64,000 bases of DNA from Lentisphaerota bacterium (GTDB lineage: Bacteria; Verrucomicrobiota; Kiritimatiellia; UBA8416; JAIOPI01), in the NCBI GenBank assembly GCA_021413965.1, contig JAIOPI010000038.1, forward strand, positions 27,484-91,483. Direction: 5' to 3'. Made by a program: the position numbers and the translations under genes. The notes under the pieces were generated by a model. It was not told where the DNA came from. It saw only the letters and a list, made by a program, of their open reading frames with translations, and made no database searches. Shown piece after piece: positions 8,798 to 17,665 of this stretch (positions are counted from its first letter, which is position 1; every line of letters starts with the position of its first letter).

Positions 8798-9567
8798 ACA
8801 CCATGTCCACCAGTATTGTCGTGCCGATCTCCAACGAGGCCTCGAACCTGGAGGCGCTAGTCGATGAATTCGTCGCGTCACTGGCGGATGCACGCGGTGA
8901 GATTCAGGAGATCATCCTGGTCGAGAACGGCAGCCGCGATCAGACCGTTGCGGTCGGGCAGCGCCTCGCGGCGCGCTATGCCGGGTGGGTGCGCCTGGTC
9001 GTCCTGGATCGCGCCTCCTATGGCGAGGCGGTGAAGCGGGGGATTGCCGAGGCCCGCGCCCCGTGGATCGCCGTGCTGGAGTGCGATTTCCTCGATGCGG
9101 ACTTTGTGCGTCGCGCACGGGCGCAGCTGGCGGCGCAGCGCAGCCCCTTTGCCGTGGCCTCCAAGCGCCATGCGGATTCCGTTGACCGCCGCCCGCTGAA
9201 GCGCCGACTGATCACGGCTGCCTTCAATCGACTCTTGAGCCTGTTCTGCGACTTTCCCGGCACCGACACCCACGGCTTGAAAGTCGTGCGCACCGACGTG
9301 GCCCGCTATCTGGCGAACCTCTGCCAGACGTCGGATGAAATCTTCCAGACCGAGTTCGTCATGCTGGGCTACCGGTTGCGCTACAAGGTGGTCGAAGTCC
9401 CGGTGGACATTGCCGAGCGGCGCCCGACGCCGTTCCCGATTCTGAAGCGCATTCCCAAGGTGGTGCGCCTGTTGCACCAGATTCGCAAATCGCTGGACCG
9501 GTTTTACGAGCCCGAAAGCTTCGCCCGCGCGCTGGCGGCCGCGCCGCCGGGGGATGTGCCGCCATGA
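8794..9567 (+). CDS. Glycosyltransferase family 2
   Basis: A 257-residue GT-A fold glycosyltransferase. The N-terminal nucleotide-binding strand (TSIVVPISNEASNLEALVDE) and the acidic metal-binding region (WIAVLECDFLDADF, about residue 90-103) are visible. The overall pattern resembles dolichyl-phosphate-mannose-synthase-type GT2 enzymes without membrane helices, so it probably acts in the cytoplasm on a lipid-linked acceptor. Both ends overlap their neighbours by 4 bp, which couples it to the fibronectin-like protein upstream and the flavoprotein downstream. Sugar donor and acceptor cannot be read from the sequence. Confidence 0.85.
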   Translation: MNTMSTSIVVPISNEASNLEALVDEFVASLADARGEIQEIILVENGSRDQTVAVGQRLAARYAGWVRLVVLDRASYGEAVKRGIAEARAPWIAVLECDFLDADFVRRARAQLAAQRSPFAVASKRHADSVDRRPLKRRLITAAFNRLLSLFCDFPGTDTHGLKVVRTDVARYLANLCQTSDEIFQTEFVMLGYRLRYKVVEVPVDIAERRPTPFPILKRIPKVVRLLHQIRKSLDRFYEPESFARALAAAPPGDVPP

Positions 9568-10835
9568 AGACCGCCGGCGTGACACCCGCCCGCGTGCGCT
9601 ATCTGATTGCCGGTGCCGGCGTATCCGGGCTGGGGTTCGCCAATTTTGCCGGCGATGCGGATTACCTGATCCTCGAGCGCGAGCCGGCCGTCGGCGGCTA
9701 CTGCAGGACGGTGCGGCAGGCCGGGTTCACGTGGGACTATTCCGGGCACTTCCTGCATCTGCGCGACGAGGGCATTCGCCGCTTCTTCGCCGACCGCACC
9801 GACCCCGCCGAACTCATGTCCCTGCGCAAGCGTTCCCACGTGTACCATGCGGGGCGACTGATCGATTTTCCCTTTCAAAAGAACATACATCAACTTCCCT
9901 GGCTGGACTACGTGCGCTGCCTCGTCACGCTGCTGCTGGCGCCACGCCGACCTGCGCCCGCCAACCTGTCCGAACACATCGAAGCGCAGGCCGGTCGCGA
10001 AATTTCGCGTCTCTTCCTGCGTCCCTACAACGAGAAGCTGTACCAATGCGCGCTGCAGGAGCTGGCCCCGACGGCCCTCGGGCGTTTCTTTCCCGCGATG
10101 ACGGCGTGGGGTGCCGTGAGCAATGCGCTGCGTCCCGATAATCGCTCCTACAACGACACCTTTCAGCACCCCCGGGGTGGCATTGCGTACTACGTCGACG
10201 CGCTTTGTCGGGATCTGGATCCCGCGCGGATTCGGCTGGGGGAGGCCGTGGTCCGGGTGGACCTGGCGAGGCGCGTGGCCACGACATCGTGCGGGGCCGA
10301 GATTGCGTTCGAGCATCTGATCTCGACGGCGCCGTTGCCGGTGACGTTGGCGCTGTGCGGGGTGCGGCACCCGGCGGACGCGTTCACGCACAGCAAGGTG
10401 GTGGTCATCAACCTTGGCTTTGACCGGCCGGGCACCTGGGACACGCACTGGGTGTATGTAGCCGATCGCGCGCTGGCGTTTTACCGCATCGGATTCTACG
10501 ACCGGATTTACAGCGGCGACCGCATGAGTCTGTATGTGGAGTGCGCCTTCAGGCCGGACGTGGCTGTTGATGTCGAGGCGCTGCGGGCGCGCGTGCTGCG
10601 CGAACTGGCCCAGATTGGCGTCGTCACCGATCAGCGACTTGTGGCGTGGCATGCGGTCGAGATGGATCCCGCCTACGTGCATATCCGGCCCGGTCTGGAG
10701 GCGGTCAAGGCCCCGCTGATCGACACATTGCGCGCGCACCACGTCCATCCCCTCGGCCGCTACGGCCGCTGGACATACTGCTCCATCGAAGACAACCTGA
10801 TCGAGGCACGGGCGCTGGCGGCACAGCTGAAGTAG
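9564..10835 (+). CDS. FAD-dependent oxidoreductase, UDP-galactopyranose-mutase-like
   Basis: A 423-residue flavoprotein. The N-terminus carries the dinucleotide-binding motif YLIAGAGVSGLGFANFAG followed by an acidic strand end (LILEREPAVGGYCRTV), as in amine oxidases, protoporphyrinogen oxidase and UDP-galactopyranose mutase. The region SGHFLHLRDEGIRRFF and the FxxPYNEKLYQ motif are typical of the mutase-like proteins found in polysaccharide clusters. It would rearrange or oxidise a nucleotide sugar or a lipid-linked sugar in the cytoplasm. True UDP-Galp mutase is possible, but the diagnostic active-site residues cannot be checked without an alignment. It ends a four-gene overlapping set, and a 189-bp gap with no visible gene follows. 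Confidence 0.75.
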   Translation: MKTAGVTPARVRYLIAGAGVSGLGFANFAGDADYLILEREPAVGGYCRTVRQAGFTWDYSGHFLHLRDEGIRRFFADRTDPAELMSLRKRSHVYHAGRLIDFPFQKNIHQLPWLDYVRCLVTLLLAPRRPAPANLSEHIEAQAGREISRLFLRPYNEKLYQCALQELAPTALGRFFPAMTAWGAVSNALRPDNRSYNDTFQHPRGGIAYYVDALCRDLDPARIRLGEAVVRVDLARRVATTSCGAEIAFEHLISTAPLPVTLALCGVRHPADAFTHSKVVVINLGFDRPGTWDTHWVYVADRALAFYRIGFYDRIYSGDRMSLYVECAFRPDVAVDVEALRARVLRELAQIGVVTDQRLVAWHAVEMDPAYVHIRPGLEAVKAPLIDTLRAHHVHPLGRYGRWTYCSIEDNLIEARALAAQLK

Positions 10836-11024
10836 GGTCGTCTGGCGGGTGGTTAGGCACGATGCGTGGCAATCCGTAAAAATGGGTAGCCGCCGCCGCG
10901 GTGAGTTCCTGAACCCGGTTGAAGCAAGCCGTCGTCGGTCAGCCGCCACGCGTGTGCGCCATGGTTTCGGCGGGTGGCGAGGACATCGCCATTTGCTGGT
11001 GGATTCCCGAAACGTCAGGCGTTC

Positions 11025-13136
11025 TCACGGCACCGGCGCGATGTAGGCGCGGAAGGTGCTGCCGGTGGCCGCGGTGAAGCCGGGCTGGAGGCGAACCGTC
11101 TTGCCGGCTTGGAACGACACGTCGGCGGGCGATTCCACGCGGTAGCCGTCGCCGGCGGCGATTGACTGGGAGGCCTGATGGTTGGCTGTTGCCGTCTCGA
11201 TGCGGTTACTGAGCGCGAGGTCGCACAATTGCCAATGCCAGATCAGCGTCGAGTTGGTCAGCAGCAGGAACGGTCCTGTCTGGGTTCCGGTGCCGCTGGC
11301 AGGGACGCTGCCCGCTCCCGTCCAGCCCGTACAGACAAGGAGCATCCGGCTCTGACTGTCTGCCATGGTCACCGGCGAGTCTGTCACGGCTGCCGTCAGC
11401 GCGCTGCCAGCGGGGAAGGTGTTCGTCCCGATGGGTGGTGACGCCGTTCCGTATGGTGATTGTACCGCCAGCGTCACCGTGCCCGCCGCCGTTGTCGTGG
11501 TGGAGGTCGTCGTGCTCGTCGTCGTGGTGCTGCTGCTGGTTGTCGTGGTTGTCGTGGTTGTCGTGGCGGCTCGCACTGCGCCGTAGGCGTTGACGAAGCC
11601 ATATCCGAACGTCGTGTCGTATCCGGCGGTGCCGAGATCCACGGCGCTATTGCTCATGACCTGGTCGACCCCGCCGGCGCTGAGCCCCGGGTTGACGGAC
11701 AGGACGAGCGCGGCCACGCCAGCCGCATAGGGGGAGGCAAAGGAGGTGCCGCTGACCGTGGCGTAATCACCGGCCGCGTAGCCTTCCGCGCCGGTACGAT
11801 CCGGGGTGTAAATGGAGGCGCCCGGCGCCGACAGATCCAGGCCGACGCCGTGGTCGCTGAAGGAGGCCAGATTGCCATTGCGATCGAGTGCGGCCACGGC
11901 GTTGACGTCTGGCAGGCTGGCAGGATAGCCGATGGTGGTGCTGCCGTTGTTGCCGGCGGAGGCGAAATGGACCATGCCGTTGGTGCGTGTGGACGCGTAT
12001 TTGCTGGCGATGGCGCTGGACTGGAATCCGTATCCATTGCTGTTGTTCGACACGCGTGCGCCGATGCTCTCGGCCCACGCCAGGGCGGCGACCGTCCAGC
12101 TGGACGAAGACGTCCAACTTCCGTTGCAGGTGTTCGTGTTGCTGATGAACGTGCGCGCGGATGCCGTCAGGCACATGGGCGCAATGCCCGCGGTGCCAAT
12201 GCCGTTGCTGATAATCGCCGACACACAGCCGGCCACGGCCGTGCCGTGCTTGTCGCACGAGTTGCGCGGCCCGCCGTCGCCACCATCACTGGTGAAATCC
12301 GCGCCCCGCCGTTGAAGAATGTCGGGGTGATTGGTTTGTACCCCGACGTCGATGACGACGACCACGATTGACGTTACCCCGATTGTGATATCCCAGGCCT
12401 CCGGGCCGTCCATATCCTGGTCAGCCGTGCCGCCGGCTTGCCCCGTATTATGGATGCCCCAGGCATTGCCGAATCCCGGATCCGTGGGAATCCAATCGCC
12501 GGTGCCGGTAAACAGCATGTCCGGCTCCGCAAACTCGACTTCCGGCAGTTGGGCGAGCGCATTGGCGATATTCAGCACGTCGTATCCGCTTGCCGTTCCG
12601 GGACGGCACCGGTAGGCATGCGCCAGCCCGCTCCAATTCCGCGACTGGATGGCGCCCGCGCCCGCGTTCGCCAGCAGGGTGGCGGCACGCGCGTCGCTGA
12701 CACCGTCCACGAAGCGTACCAGCAAATCTGGTGTGACAATGACCGGTCCGCCATCCAGGCCGACGAAGACAGGCGACGCGAAGGCCACGTGCGTATCAGC
12801 TGCCAGCACGGCCACGCGCTGCTGGATGGTGGCGCTGTCTTGCTGGGCAACGGGAATGCCCGCCAGCGTCCATCCGCGAACCGGGAAGGCCGACAGAGGC
12901 GCGTCCCCCGTGACCGCCTGTGCCGCGGTCGCGGCGCCCACGCGGGCCACGGCGCCGGCTGGCTCCAGATATGCCACGCGCGCCGGATCCAGCGTGAGTT
13001 CGCGGGGCTCCTTGAAGAAATAGTAGTGCGCCGCCGCCCGGGGCGCCGCGAGTGCGGATCGCAGCAGGAGCGACACGAGGAGCAGCCATGCCCATGCGAA
13101 CTGAACCCGGCGTTGTTGGCGTATCGTCATGTGCAC
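11025..13136 (-). CDS. Secreted subtilisin-like serine protease (S8)
   Basis: A 703-residue secreted protease. Residues 1-31 form a signal peptide (basic start, hydrophobic core, cleavage near ALAAP). A pro-region follows, up to about residue 215, and the S8 catalytic domain spans about 225-525. The triad is visible: Asp263 (VVVIDVGVQTNHPD), His297 (DKHGTAVAG) and Ser465 (SGTSFASPYAAG), with the oxyanion Asn in SAGNNGS near 397. A pure Thr/Ser linker (about 525-549) leads to a C-terminal beta region that ends in AGKTVRLQPGFTA and GSTFRAYI. Such ends often serve as surface-attachment or secretion modules. It lies alone on the minus strand within the polysaccharide cluster. ATG 13130 is an alternative start. 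Confidence 0.92.
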   Translation of the reverse strand: MHMTIRQQRRVQFAWAWLLLVSLLLRSALAAPRAAAHYYFFKEPRELTLDPARVAYLEPAGAVARVGAATAAQAVTGDAPLSAFPVRGWTLAGIPVAQQDSATIQQRVAVLAADTHVAFASPVFVGLDGGPVIVTPDLLVRFVDGVSDARAATLLANAGAGAIQSRNWSGLAHAYRCRPGTASGYDVLNIANALAQLPEVEFAEPDMLFTGTGDWIPTDPGFGNAWGIHNTGQAGGTADQDMDGPEAWDITIGVTSIVVVVIDVGVQTNHPDILQRRGADFTSDGGDGGPRNSCDKHGTAVAGCVSAIISNGIGTAGIAPMCLTASARTFISNTNTCNGSWTSSSSWTVAALAWAESIGARVSNNSNGYGFQSSAIASKYASTRTNGMVHFASAGNNGSTTIGYPASLPDVNAVAALDRNGNLASFSDHGVGLDLSAPGASIYTPDRTGAEGYAAGDYATVSGTSFASPYAAGVAALVLSVNPGLSAGGVDQVMSNSAVDLGTAGYDTTFGYGFVNAYGAVRAATTTTTTTTTSSSTTTTSTTTSTTTTAAGTVTLAVQSPYGTASPPIGTNTFPAGSALTAAVTDSPVTMADSQSRMLLVCTGWTGAGSVPASGTGTQTGPFLLLTNSTLIWHWQLCDLALSNRIETATANHQASQSIAAGDGYRVESPADVSFQAGKTVRLQPGFTAATGSTFRAYIAPVP

Positions 13137-13374
13137 GTGTTCGCGTCAGGCGCAGCGTACCGCAGGTGGCGAGTCGGGTTCGAGAGCGAAGTCGGCTCAC
13201 TCCGTCAGGGGGGGGCGGACCTGGCACCAGAAGAGCAACAACGCACAGACGGGCATGCAAATGCAGCCTTGAGTCGCCCTTCTGGAATGTCTTCATTTGC
13301 GGGCATCCCAGAGGGGGTGCGCGTATTCCCACTTTCCCTTTGCCACGGCGTGACCTATGCTGCAGACCATAGCG

Positions 13375-14316
13375 ATGAGCGCCGGCAAGCCAGATATTTC
13401 CATCATTGTTCCGGCCCACAACGAAGCCGAGAACGTGCGGCCCACCGTTGAGGCAATGGGGGCCATGCTACGGGCGTCGGGACTCGCCGGCGAGTTGGTT
13501 TTCGTCGACGATGGCTCCACGGACGGCACCGGCAAGATCGCCGCCGAACTGGCGCCGCAGCACGCGTTCCTGCGGGTCCTTGCCCACACGCCGCGTCGCG
13601 GCCTCTCGCGCGCCTTGGAGGCCGGGTTCATGGCTGCCCGTGGCGACATCCTGGTGTTCTACCCCGCCGATCTGCAGTTCGACGCCAACGACATTCCGCT
13701 CATGGTGGCTAAAGTTCGCGAGGGCTTTGACATCGTGACGGGCTGGAAGCAGGGGCACTACGACAAGCAACTCATTTCGGGTATCTACAACGGCCTGGCC
13801 GAGCGGCTGTTCAAGACCGGCGTGCACGACATGAATTCGGTCAAGGCGTTCCGCCGCGCCCTGTTACCGATTTTTGATTTTCGCAGCGACTTCCACCGCT
13901 ACATGGTGGTGATGGCGGTGGAAGCCGGGTACCGCGCCGGCGAGGTGAAGGTGAAACTGCTGCCGCGCCTTGCCGGCCACAGCAAGTTTGGTGGACGCTG
14001 GCGTATCATGATCGGCGTCATGGACATGCTGGCTGTCTGGTTTCAATACCGCTTCCTGACCCGTCCCTTGCTGCTATTCGGGTCGCTGGGCGTCCTGGCC
14101 CTGCTGCTCGGATTCTGCGTGGGACTGGCCGCCCTGTACTGGCGGTTTGTTCTCAACACCGGCTTTCGTCCGTTGCTGACGTTGACGAGCCTGCTCTCCG
14201 TGGTTGGCGTGCTGCTCTTTGCCATCGGCCTGCTGGGCGAGTCGATCCAGGTCTTGAGTCGCCGCGTCGAGAAACTTGAGCGCCTGCTGGAACGCCGCGA
14301 CCAGGATTGGCGGTGA
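13375..14316 (+). CDS. Polyprenyl-phosphate glycosyltransferase (GT2, DPM1-like)
   Basis: A 313-residue GT2 enzyme with two C-terminal membrane helices. The catalytic domain is clear: ISIIVPAHNEAENVRPTVEA, VFVDDGSTDGTG (about residues 45-56) and the second acidic site VFYPADLQFDANDIP. The two hydrophobic segments at about 225-295 followed by a charged tail (EKLERLLERR) match ArnC/GtrB-like transferases that charge undecaprenyl phosphate with one sugar at the inner membrane. ATG 13375 is preferred over 13357 since the family N-terminus begins close to the first strand. The gap of 238 bp upstream, between divergent genes, is the likely promoter region. The sugar is unknown. Confidence 0.87.
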   Translation: MSAGKPDISIIVPAHNEAENVRPTVEAMGAMLRASGLAGELVFVDDGSTDGTGKIAAELAPQHAFLRVLAHTPRRGLSRALEAGFMAARGDILVFYPADLQFDANDIPLMVAKVREGFDIVTGWKQGHYDKQLISGIYNGLAERLFKTGVHDMNSVKAFRRALLPIFDFRSDFHRYMVVMAVEAGYRAGEVKVKLLPRLAGHSKFGGRWRIMIGVMDMLAVWFQYRFLTRPLLLFGSLGVLALLLGFCVGLAALYWRFVLNTGFRPLLTLTSLLSVVGVLLFAIGLLGESIQVLSRRVEKLERLLERRDQDWR

Positions 14317-14428
14317 GGGCCGGCGATTCGCGGATGGCGTGGACCCCGCGCCCGGAGATCGCGGGTCACCTTGGATTCGCGCATCGATGCCGTTGTCCGA
14401 TTTTCGCCATCCCTGGTTGATTGCGCCT

Positions 14429-15115
14429 ATGAACGCCGACACCCCACACTATGAGCAGACACGCGCGTTTCACGATGACGCGGCGCGTACGCGCCAGGGC
14501 TACTACGACTGGAAGCCGGGCCAGGCTGGTGCGCCGCGACATAGCTGCTGGCAGGTGCGCACCCGCGCCATGGTGATCGAGGCATTGCGGGCCGCGACGG
14601 CCGACCACGTCCCGGAAACTGTGCTCGACGTGGGCTGTGGTCGTGGTGATTTCACCCGTCGCCTCAAGGCCGAGTTTCCCGCCGCCCGCGTGCTGGGAGT
14701 CGACTTCTCCGAGCCCATGCTGGACCTGGCGCGCCAGCAGGCGCCGCCGGGGTTGGCGTTTCGCCAGGCGGGCCTGCCGGATCTGGCGCTCGATGGCGGT
14801 TCCTTTGACATCGTGGTTTGCCTGAATGTGTTCCATCACGTTTTGGCGGACGATCAGGAGGAGGCGCTGACGAGTCTCTGCCGGTTGGCGCGCATGGCCG
14901 TGATTCTTGAAATCAAGAATGCGCGTTGCCCCTACAAGTGGCTTCCTCGCAGTTTGTGGCTGGACGCAGAGACGCGGGTGTATCCGACAACGGCGCGCCG
15001 CGTGGCCGCGGTCGCCGAGGCCAACGGGTTCTGCCTGGACGCACGGCGTGGGCTGTTTCGCCTGGACGTCCTGTCGCCCATCATGGTGTTGACGCTGGTT
15101 CGGGAGGGGACATGA
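14429..15115 (+). CDS. Class I SAM-dependent methyltransferase
   Basis: A 228-residue methyltransferase. Motif I (VLDVGCGRGDFTRRLKAEF, about residues 65-83) and the acidic end of strand 2 (VLGVDFSEPML) bind SAM. Post-motif FDIVVCLNVFHHVLADD marks strand 4. It is a free-standing type 11/25 methyltransferase and may methylate a sugar, a lipid or a small molecule; the setting suggests the polysaccharide path. The start at 14429 gives a normal N-terminal length, while ATG 14387 would add 14 residues. The last 4 bp overlap the flippase-like gene (ATGA). Confidence 0.85.
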   Translation: MNADTPHYEQTRAFHDDAARTRQGYYDWKPGQAGAPRHSCWQVRTRAMVIEALRAATADHVPETVLDVGCGRGDFTRRLKAEFPAARVLGVDFSEPMLDLARQQAPPGLAFRQAGLPDLALDGGSFDIVVCLNVFHHVLADDQEEALTSLCRLARMAVILEIKNARCPYKWLPRSLWLDAETRVYPTTARRVAAVAEANGFCLDARRGLFRLDVLSPIMVLTLVREGT

Positions 15116-16044
15116 GCCACCGGCATTGGCCCCTGCGCCTGGTCGGCCTGGTGCTCTTTGCCGCCCTGCTCGTTTATGCGCATCCGGGGCAGGTGTGGGC
15201 GGCCGCGCGGGACGTCCGCGTGGTGCCGTTGCTGCTCGCCGCGGCGGCCGCGATCGGCGTCATCGTGTTGCGCAACATCCGCTGGAAATACATGCTGGCT
15301 TTCTGCGGCGGCACGATTCGCTGGCGCGATCTCTGGCCCCTGGCGCTGGTCTCCTCGTTCCTCGGCAACCTGACGCCGGGGCGGGCCGGTGAACTCTGGA
15401 AGATGACGTTTGCCGGGGCCACGACATTCACGCGGTCGCAGTACCTGGTCTCGTTCTTCTATGATCGTCTGCTCGATGCCGCCACCATGGCGCTGCTGGC
15501 GTTCGCCGGGCTGATCGGCGCCACGGCCCCGGGCACGGCCGGGTTTCGATTTGCACTCGGCGCGATCGTCGGCCTTTCCATAGCGGCCGTGGCGGGGCGG
15601 CGTCAGATTCGCGTGTGGATCGAGCGCGCGATGCGCCGCTACGACCTTCCCTGGCAGCCCCTGTCTCGCGCCGCGGGCGCCACGGCGGGGCGCGCGGCGG
15701 TGATGCTGGTGGCGCACGTGCTGTCCGTCGTGCTGTACATTGCGATTTACGCCGGCCTGTTTCGCGCCGTAGGCGTGAGCGTTCCCGTCGCACCGCTTAC
15801 GGTGGCGGCCTCGGTCGCCTCCATGGTTGCGATCCTCCCCATCAGCGTGGCAGGGCTTGGCACGCGCGAGGCCGTGTTGCTCCATTTCCTCCGGCCATAC
15901 TATGATGCGCCCAGCCAGGTCATTCTGGTGGGCATGCTGGATGTCGTGCTCCTGGCCTACGTGTTGTCGGGCCTGCTGGCGCTGCCCTGTTGGCTGCTGG
16001 GATATCCGCGAAGGTCGGGCGGCGGGGCAGGGGTGGGGACGTAA
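15112..16044 (+). CDS. Flippase-like membrane protein (LPG-synthase TM family)
   Basis: A 310-residue integral membrane protein with about 7-8 hydrophobic segments. It carries the signature SSFLGNLTPGRAGELWKMTF near residue 80, typical of the lysylphosphatidylglycerol-synthase transmembrane / AglD-like family (UPF0104). A second family motif, VASMVAILPISVAGLGTREA, lies near residue 235. Members sit next to GT2 enzymes that make lipid-linked sugars and are thought to move or handle these lipids, but the activity is unproven. The start overlaps the methyltransferase stop. The 25-bp gap to the next membrane protein suggests a single transcript. Confidence 0.83.
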   Translation: MSHRHWPLRLVGLVLFAALLVYAHPGQVWAAARDVRVVPLLLAAAAAIGVIVLRNIRWKYMLAFCGGTIRWRDLWPLALVSSFLGNLTPGRAGELWKMTFAGATTFTRSQYLVSFFYDRLLDAATMALLAFAGLIGATAPGTAGFRFALGAIVGLSIAAVAGRRQIRVWIERAMRRYDLPWQPLSRAAGATAGRAAVMLVAHVLSVVLYIAIYAGLFRAVGVSVPVAPLTVAASVASMVAILPISVAGLGTREAVLLHFLRPYYDAPSQVILVGMLDVVLLAYVLSGLLALPCWLLGYPRRSGGGAGVGT

Positions 16045-16069
16045 CCGCGCAACGGTGGTGTGGTCTTGC

Positions 16070-17665
16070 ATGAGTGACACGAACGGCAAACCGGAGCGTG
16101 GGACGGGGGGCACCCGCTTCTCCCGGCTGCGTGCCCTGGCCCGGGTCCGGCGCATCGCGCAGGGGCGCGCCCGCCCGGCGGGGCTAGCGCGCCGCTGGCT
16201 GTGGCCACTGCTGACGGCGGCGTTTATCGTGGCCCAGCAGCGCCACTATTTTGTGATCCCAGACCGGATCGCCGAGGCCCCTGCGATTCGTGAAACGTCC
16301 TCCATACACGAACCGCATGTGTTCGACTACGGGCTGTATTACTGGGGCCTGGTGCCGGTCTACAGCACGGTCGTGCTCGACAACCGCGCCGACGCCGCGC
16401 TGTATTCGCCGGACGCGGCCGCCAAGTTGCTGATCGAGCGCGGCGACTCGCTGCGAATGGAGTACATCAATTGCATGCGCGTGGGGGAGCGCATGGTCAA
16501 ATTGATGAAATACCCGCTCTGCCTGTGGCAGGGCAGCCCGTATGCGGTCTCGCACCGTGGCGTGATGGGGACGATTTACACGCTGGGCCTGGTGCTCCTC
16601 GCCTTTGCGCTCGGGCGCCATGCCCCGTTTCCGCTCGGCGTGGTGCTGCCGGTCCTGCTGTCAGCTTCGCCCTTCATCGCGGCGGACATCTACCGGCGGA
16701 GCCTGACACAGACGGTGCTGATCAGCGCGTCGATCTACGCGATGGCCCTGCTGGCTCCTGTGGTGTTCGACCGCCGCCTGCGCGCAGGCTCGGCCTTGTT
16801 GCGGGCCGCGCTGCTGGCGGCCGTGGTGGTGATCCTCAACAACATCCGGTCCACGCCCACGGCCATCTACGGCGGCGTGGCGCTGGTAATCCTGCTCTAT
16901 CACGGCACGTCCTGGCCGAAGCGCGTGGCCCTGCTCGTGGTCGCCCTGGGGCTGCAGGCGGGGTTCAGCCGGTCCTTCGATGCCTGGTGGGAGTCTCGGT
17001 ATCGCGAGGCCAGCGCCGTGGTCGAACGCCTGGGCGGTCAGCCCTTCCGCGGCGAGCGCAAGGCGTACCATGCCGTGTATCACGCCATCTGGTGCGGGCT
17101 CGCGGATTTCGATCGCACCTACGGCTATCGCTGGTCGGACAACCAGCCCGAGGGGTACGCGTGGCCGATCCTGCAGGCGCGCGGGGCCGACGTTGAGAGC
17201 AACGCGGACCAGATGGGCTACGTGGCCGCGGGGCCGTACATCGAGTACCTGCCCGGCTACGGCCAGGTGTTGCGAGACCGGCTGCTGGCCAACATCCGGG
17301 CCGATCCGGTGTGGTATGCACGGATCATCGGGCAGCGCATCCGCCGCCTTCTGTTTGAGAGTGATCCGGCGCACCTTCGGATTCGGGATACGCTCTTGAC
17401 CGGCCCTCGTTCGCCCTGGCCGTATCTCGGCGTGCTGGCGCTGGTGCTGGCGCTCGGTCTACGCGGGTACGCGAAGCTGTTTCTGCTGTCCCTGCCAACG
17501 CTGGCTGTGCCGTTGCTGGTCACGACCTATGGCGGCCAGCAACTGGAGTTCATCGGCCACCTCGTACTCGCCGCCGTGGGGCTCACCATGCTGGTGCGGG
17601 CCCTGGCCTGGCCCGTTGTCATCCGTTGTCGCCGCCATGTCAGGAGGGCGCCATGCGCCGGCTGA
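16070..17665 (+). CDS. Polytopic membrane protein, GT-C-like, unknown function
   Basis: A 531-residue membrane protein that I cannot place in a named family. The first ~40 residues are basic and cytoplasmic, then a hydrophobic segment (LWPLLTAAFIVAQ) and a long outer loop with many aromatic residues follow (PHVFDYGLYYWGLVPVYST). Six to eight more membrane segments are spread to the C-terminus. The layout of a helix followed by a large first loop is that of GT-C glycosyltransferases, but no firm catalytic motif is seen. It lies between the flippase-like gene and the LamG gene and overlaps the latter by 13 bp. It could transfer sugars outside the membrane or polymerise a chain. Confidence 0.6.
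   Translation: MSDTNGKPERGTGGTRFSRLRALARVRRIAQGRARPAGLARRWLWPLLTAAFIVAQQRHYFVIPDRIAEAPAIRETSSIHEPHVFDYGLYYWGLVPVYSTVVLDNRADAALYSPDAAAKLLIERGDSLRMEYINCMRVGERMVKLMKYPLCLWQGSPYAVSHRGVMGTIYTLGLVLLAFALGRHAPFPLGVVLPVLLSASPFIAADIYRRSLTQTVLISASIYAMALLAPVVFDRRLRAGSALLRAALLAAVVVILNNIRSTPTAIYGGVALVILLYHGTSWPKRVALLVVALGLQAGFSRSFDAWWESRYREASAVVERLGGQPFRGERKAYHAVYHAIWCGLADFDRTYGYRWSDNQPEGYAWPILQARGADVESNADQMGYVAAGPYIEYLPGYGQVLRDRLLANIRADPVWYARIIGQRIRRLLFESDPAHLRIRDTLLTGPRSPWPYLGVLALVLALGLRGYAKLFLLSLPTLAVPLLVTTYGGQQLEFIGHLVLAAVGLTMLVRALAWPVVIRCRRHVRRAPCAG

Noticed and set aside
10836..11024. Possible gene or RNA in the gap after the flavoprotein
   Set aside because: No start with a ribosome site, no coding pattern and no stable structure could be supported.
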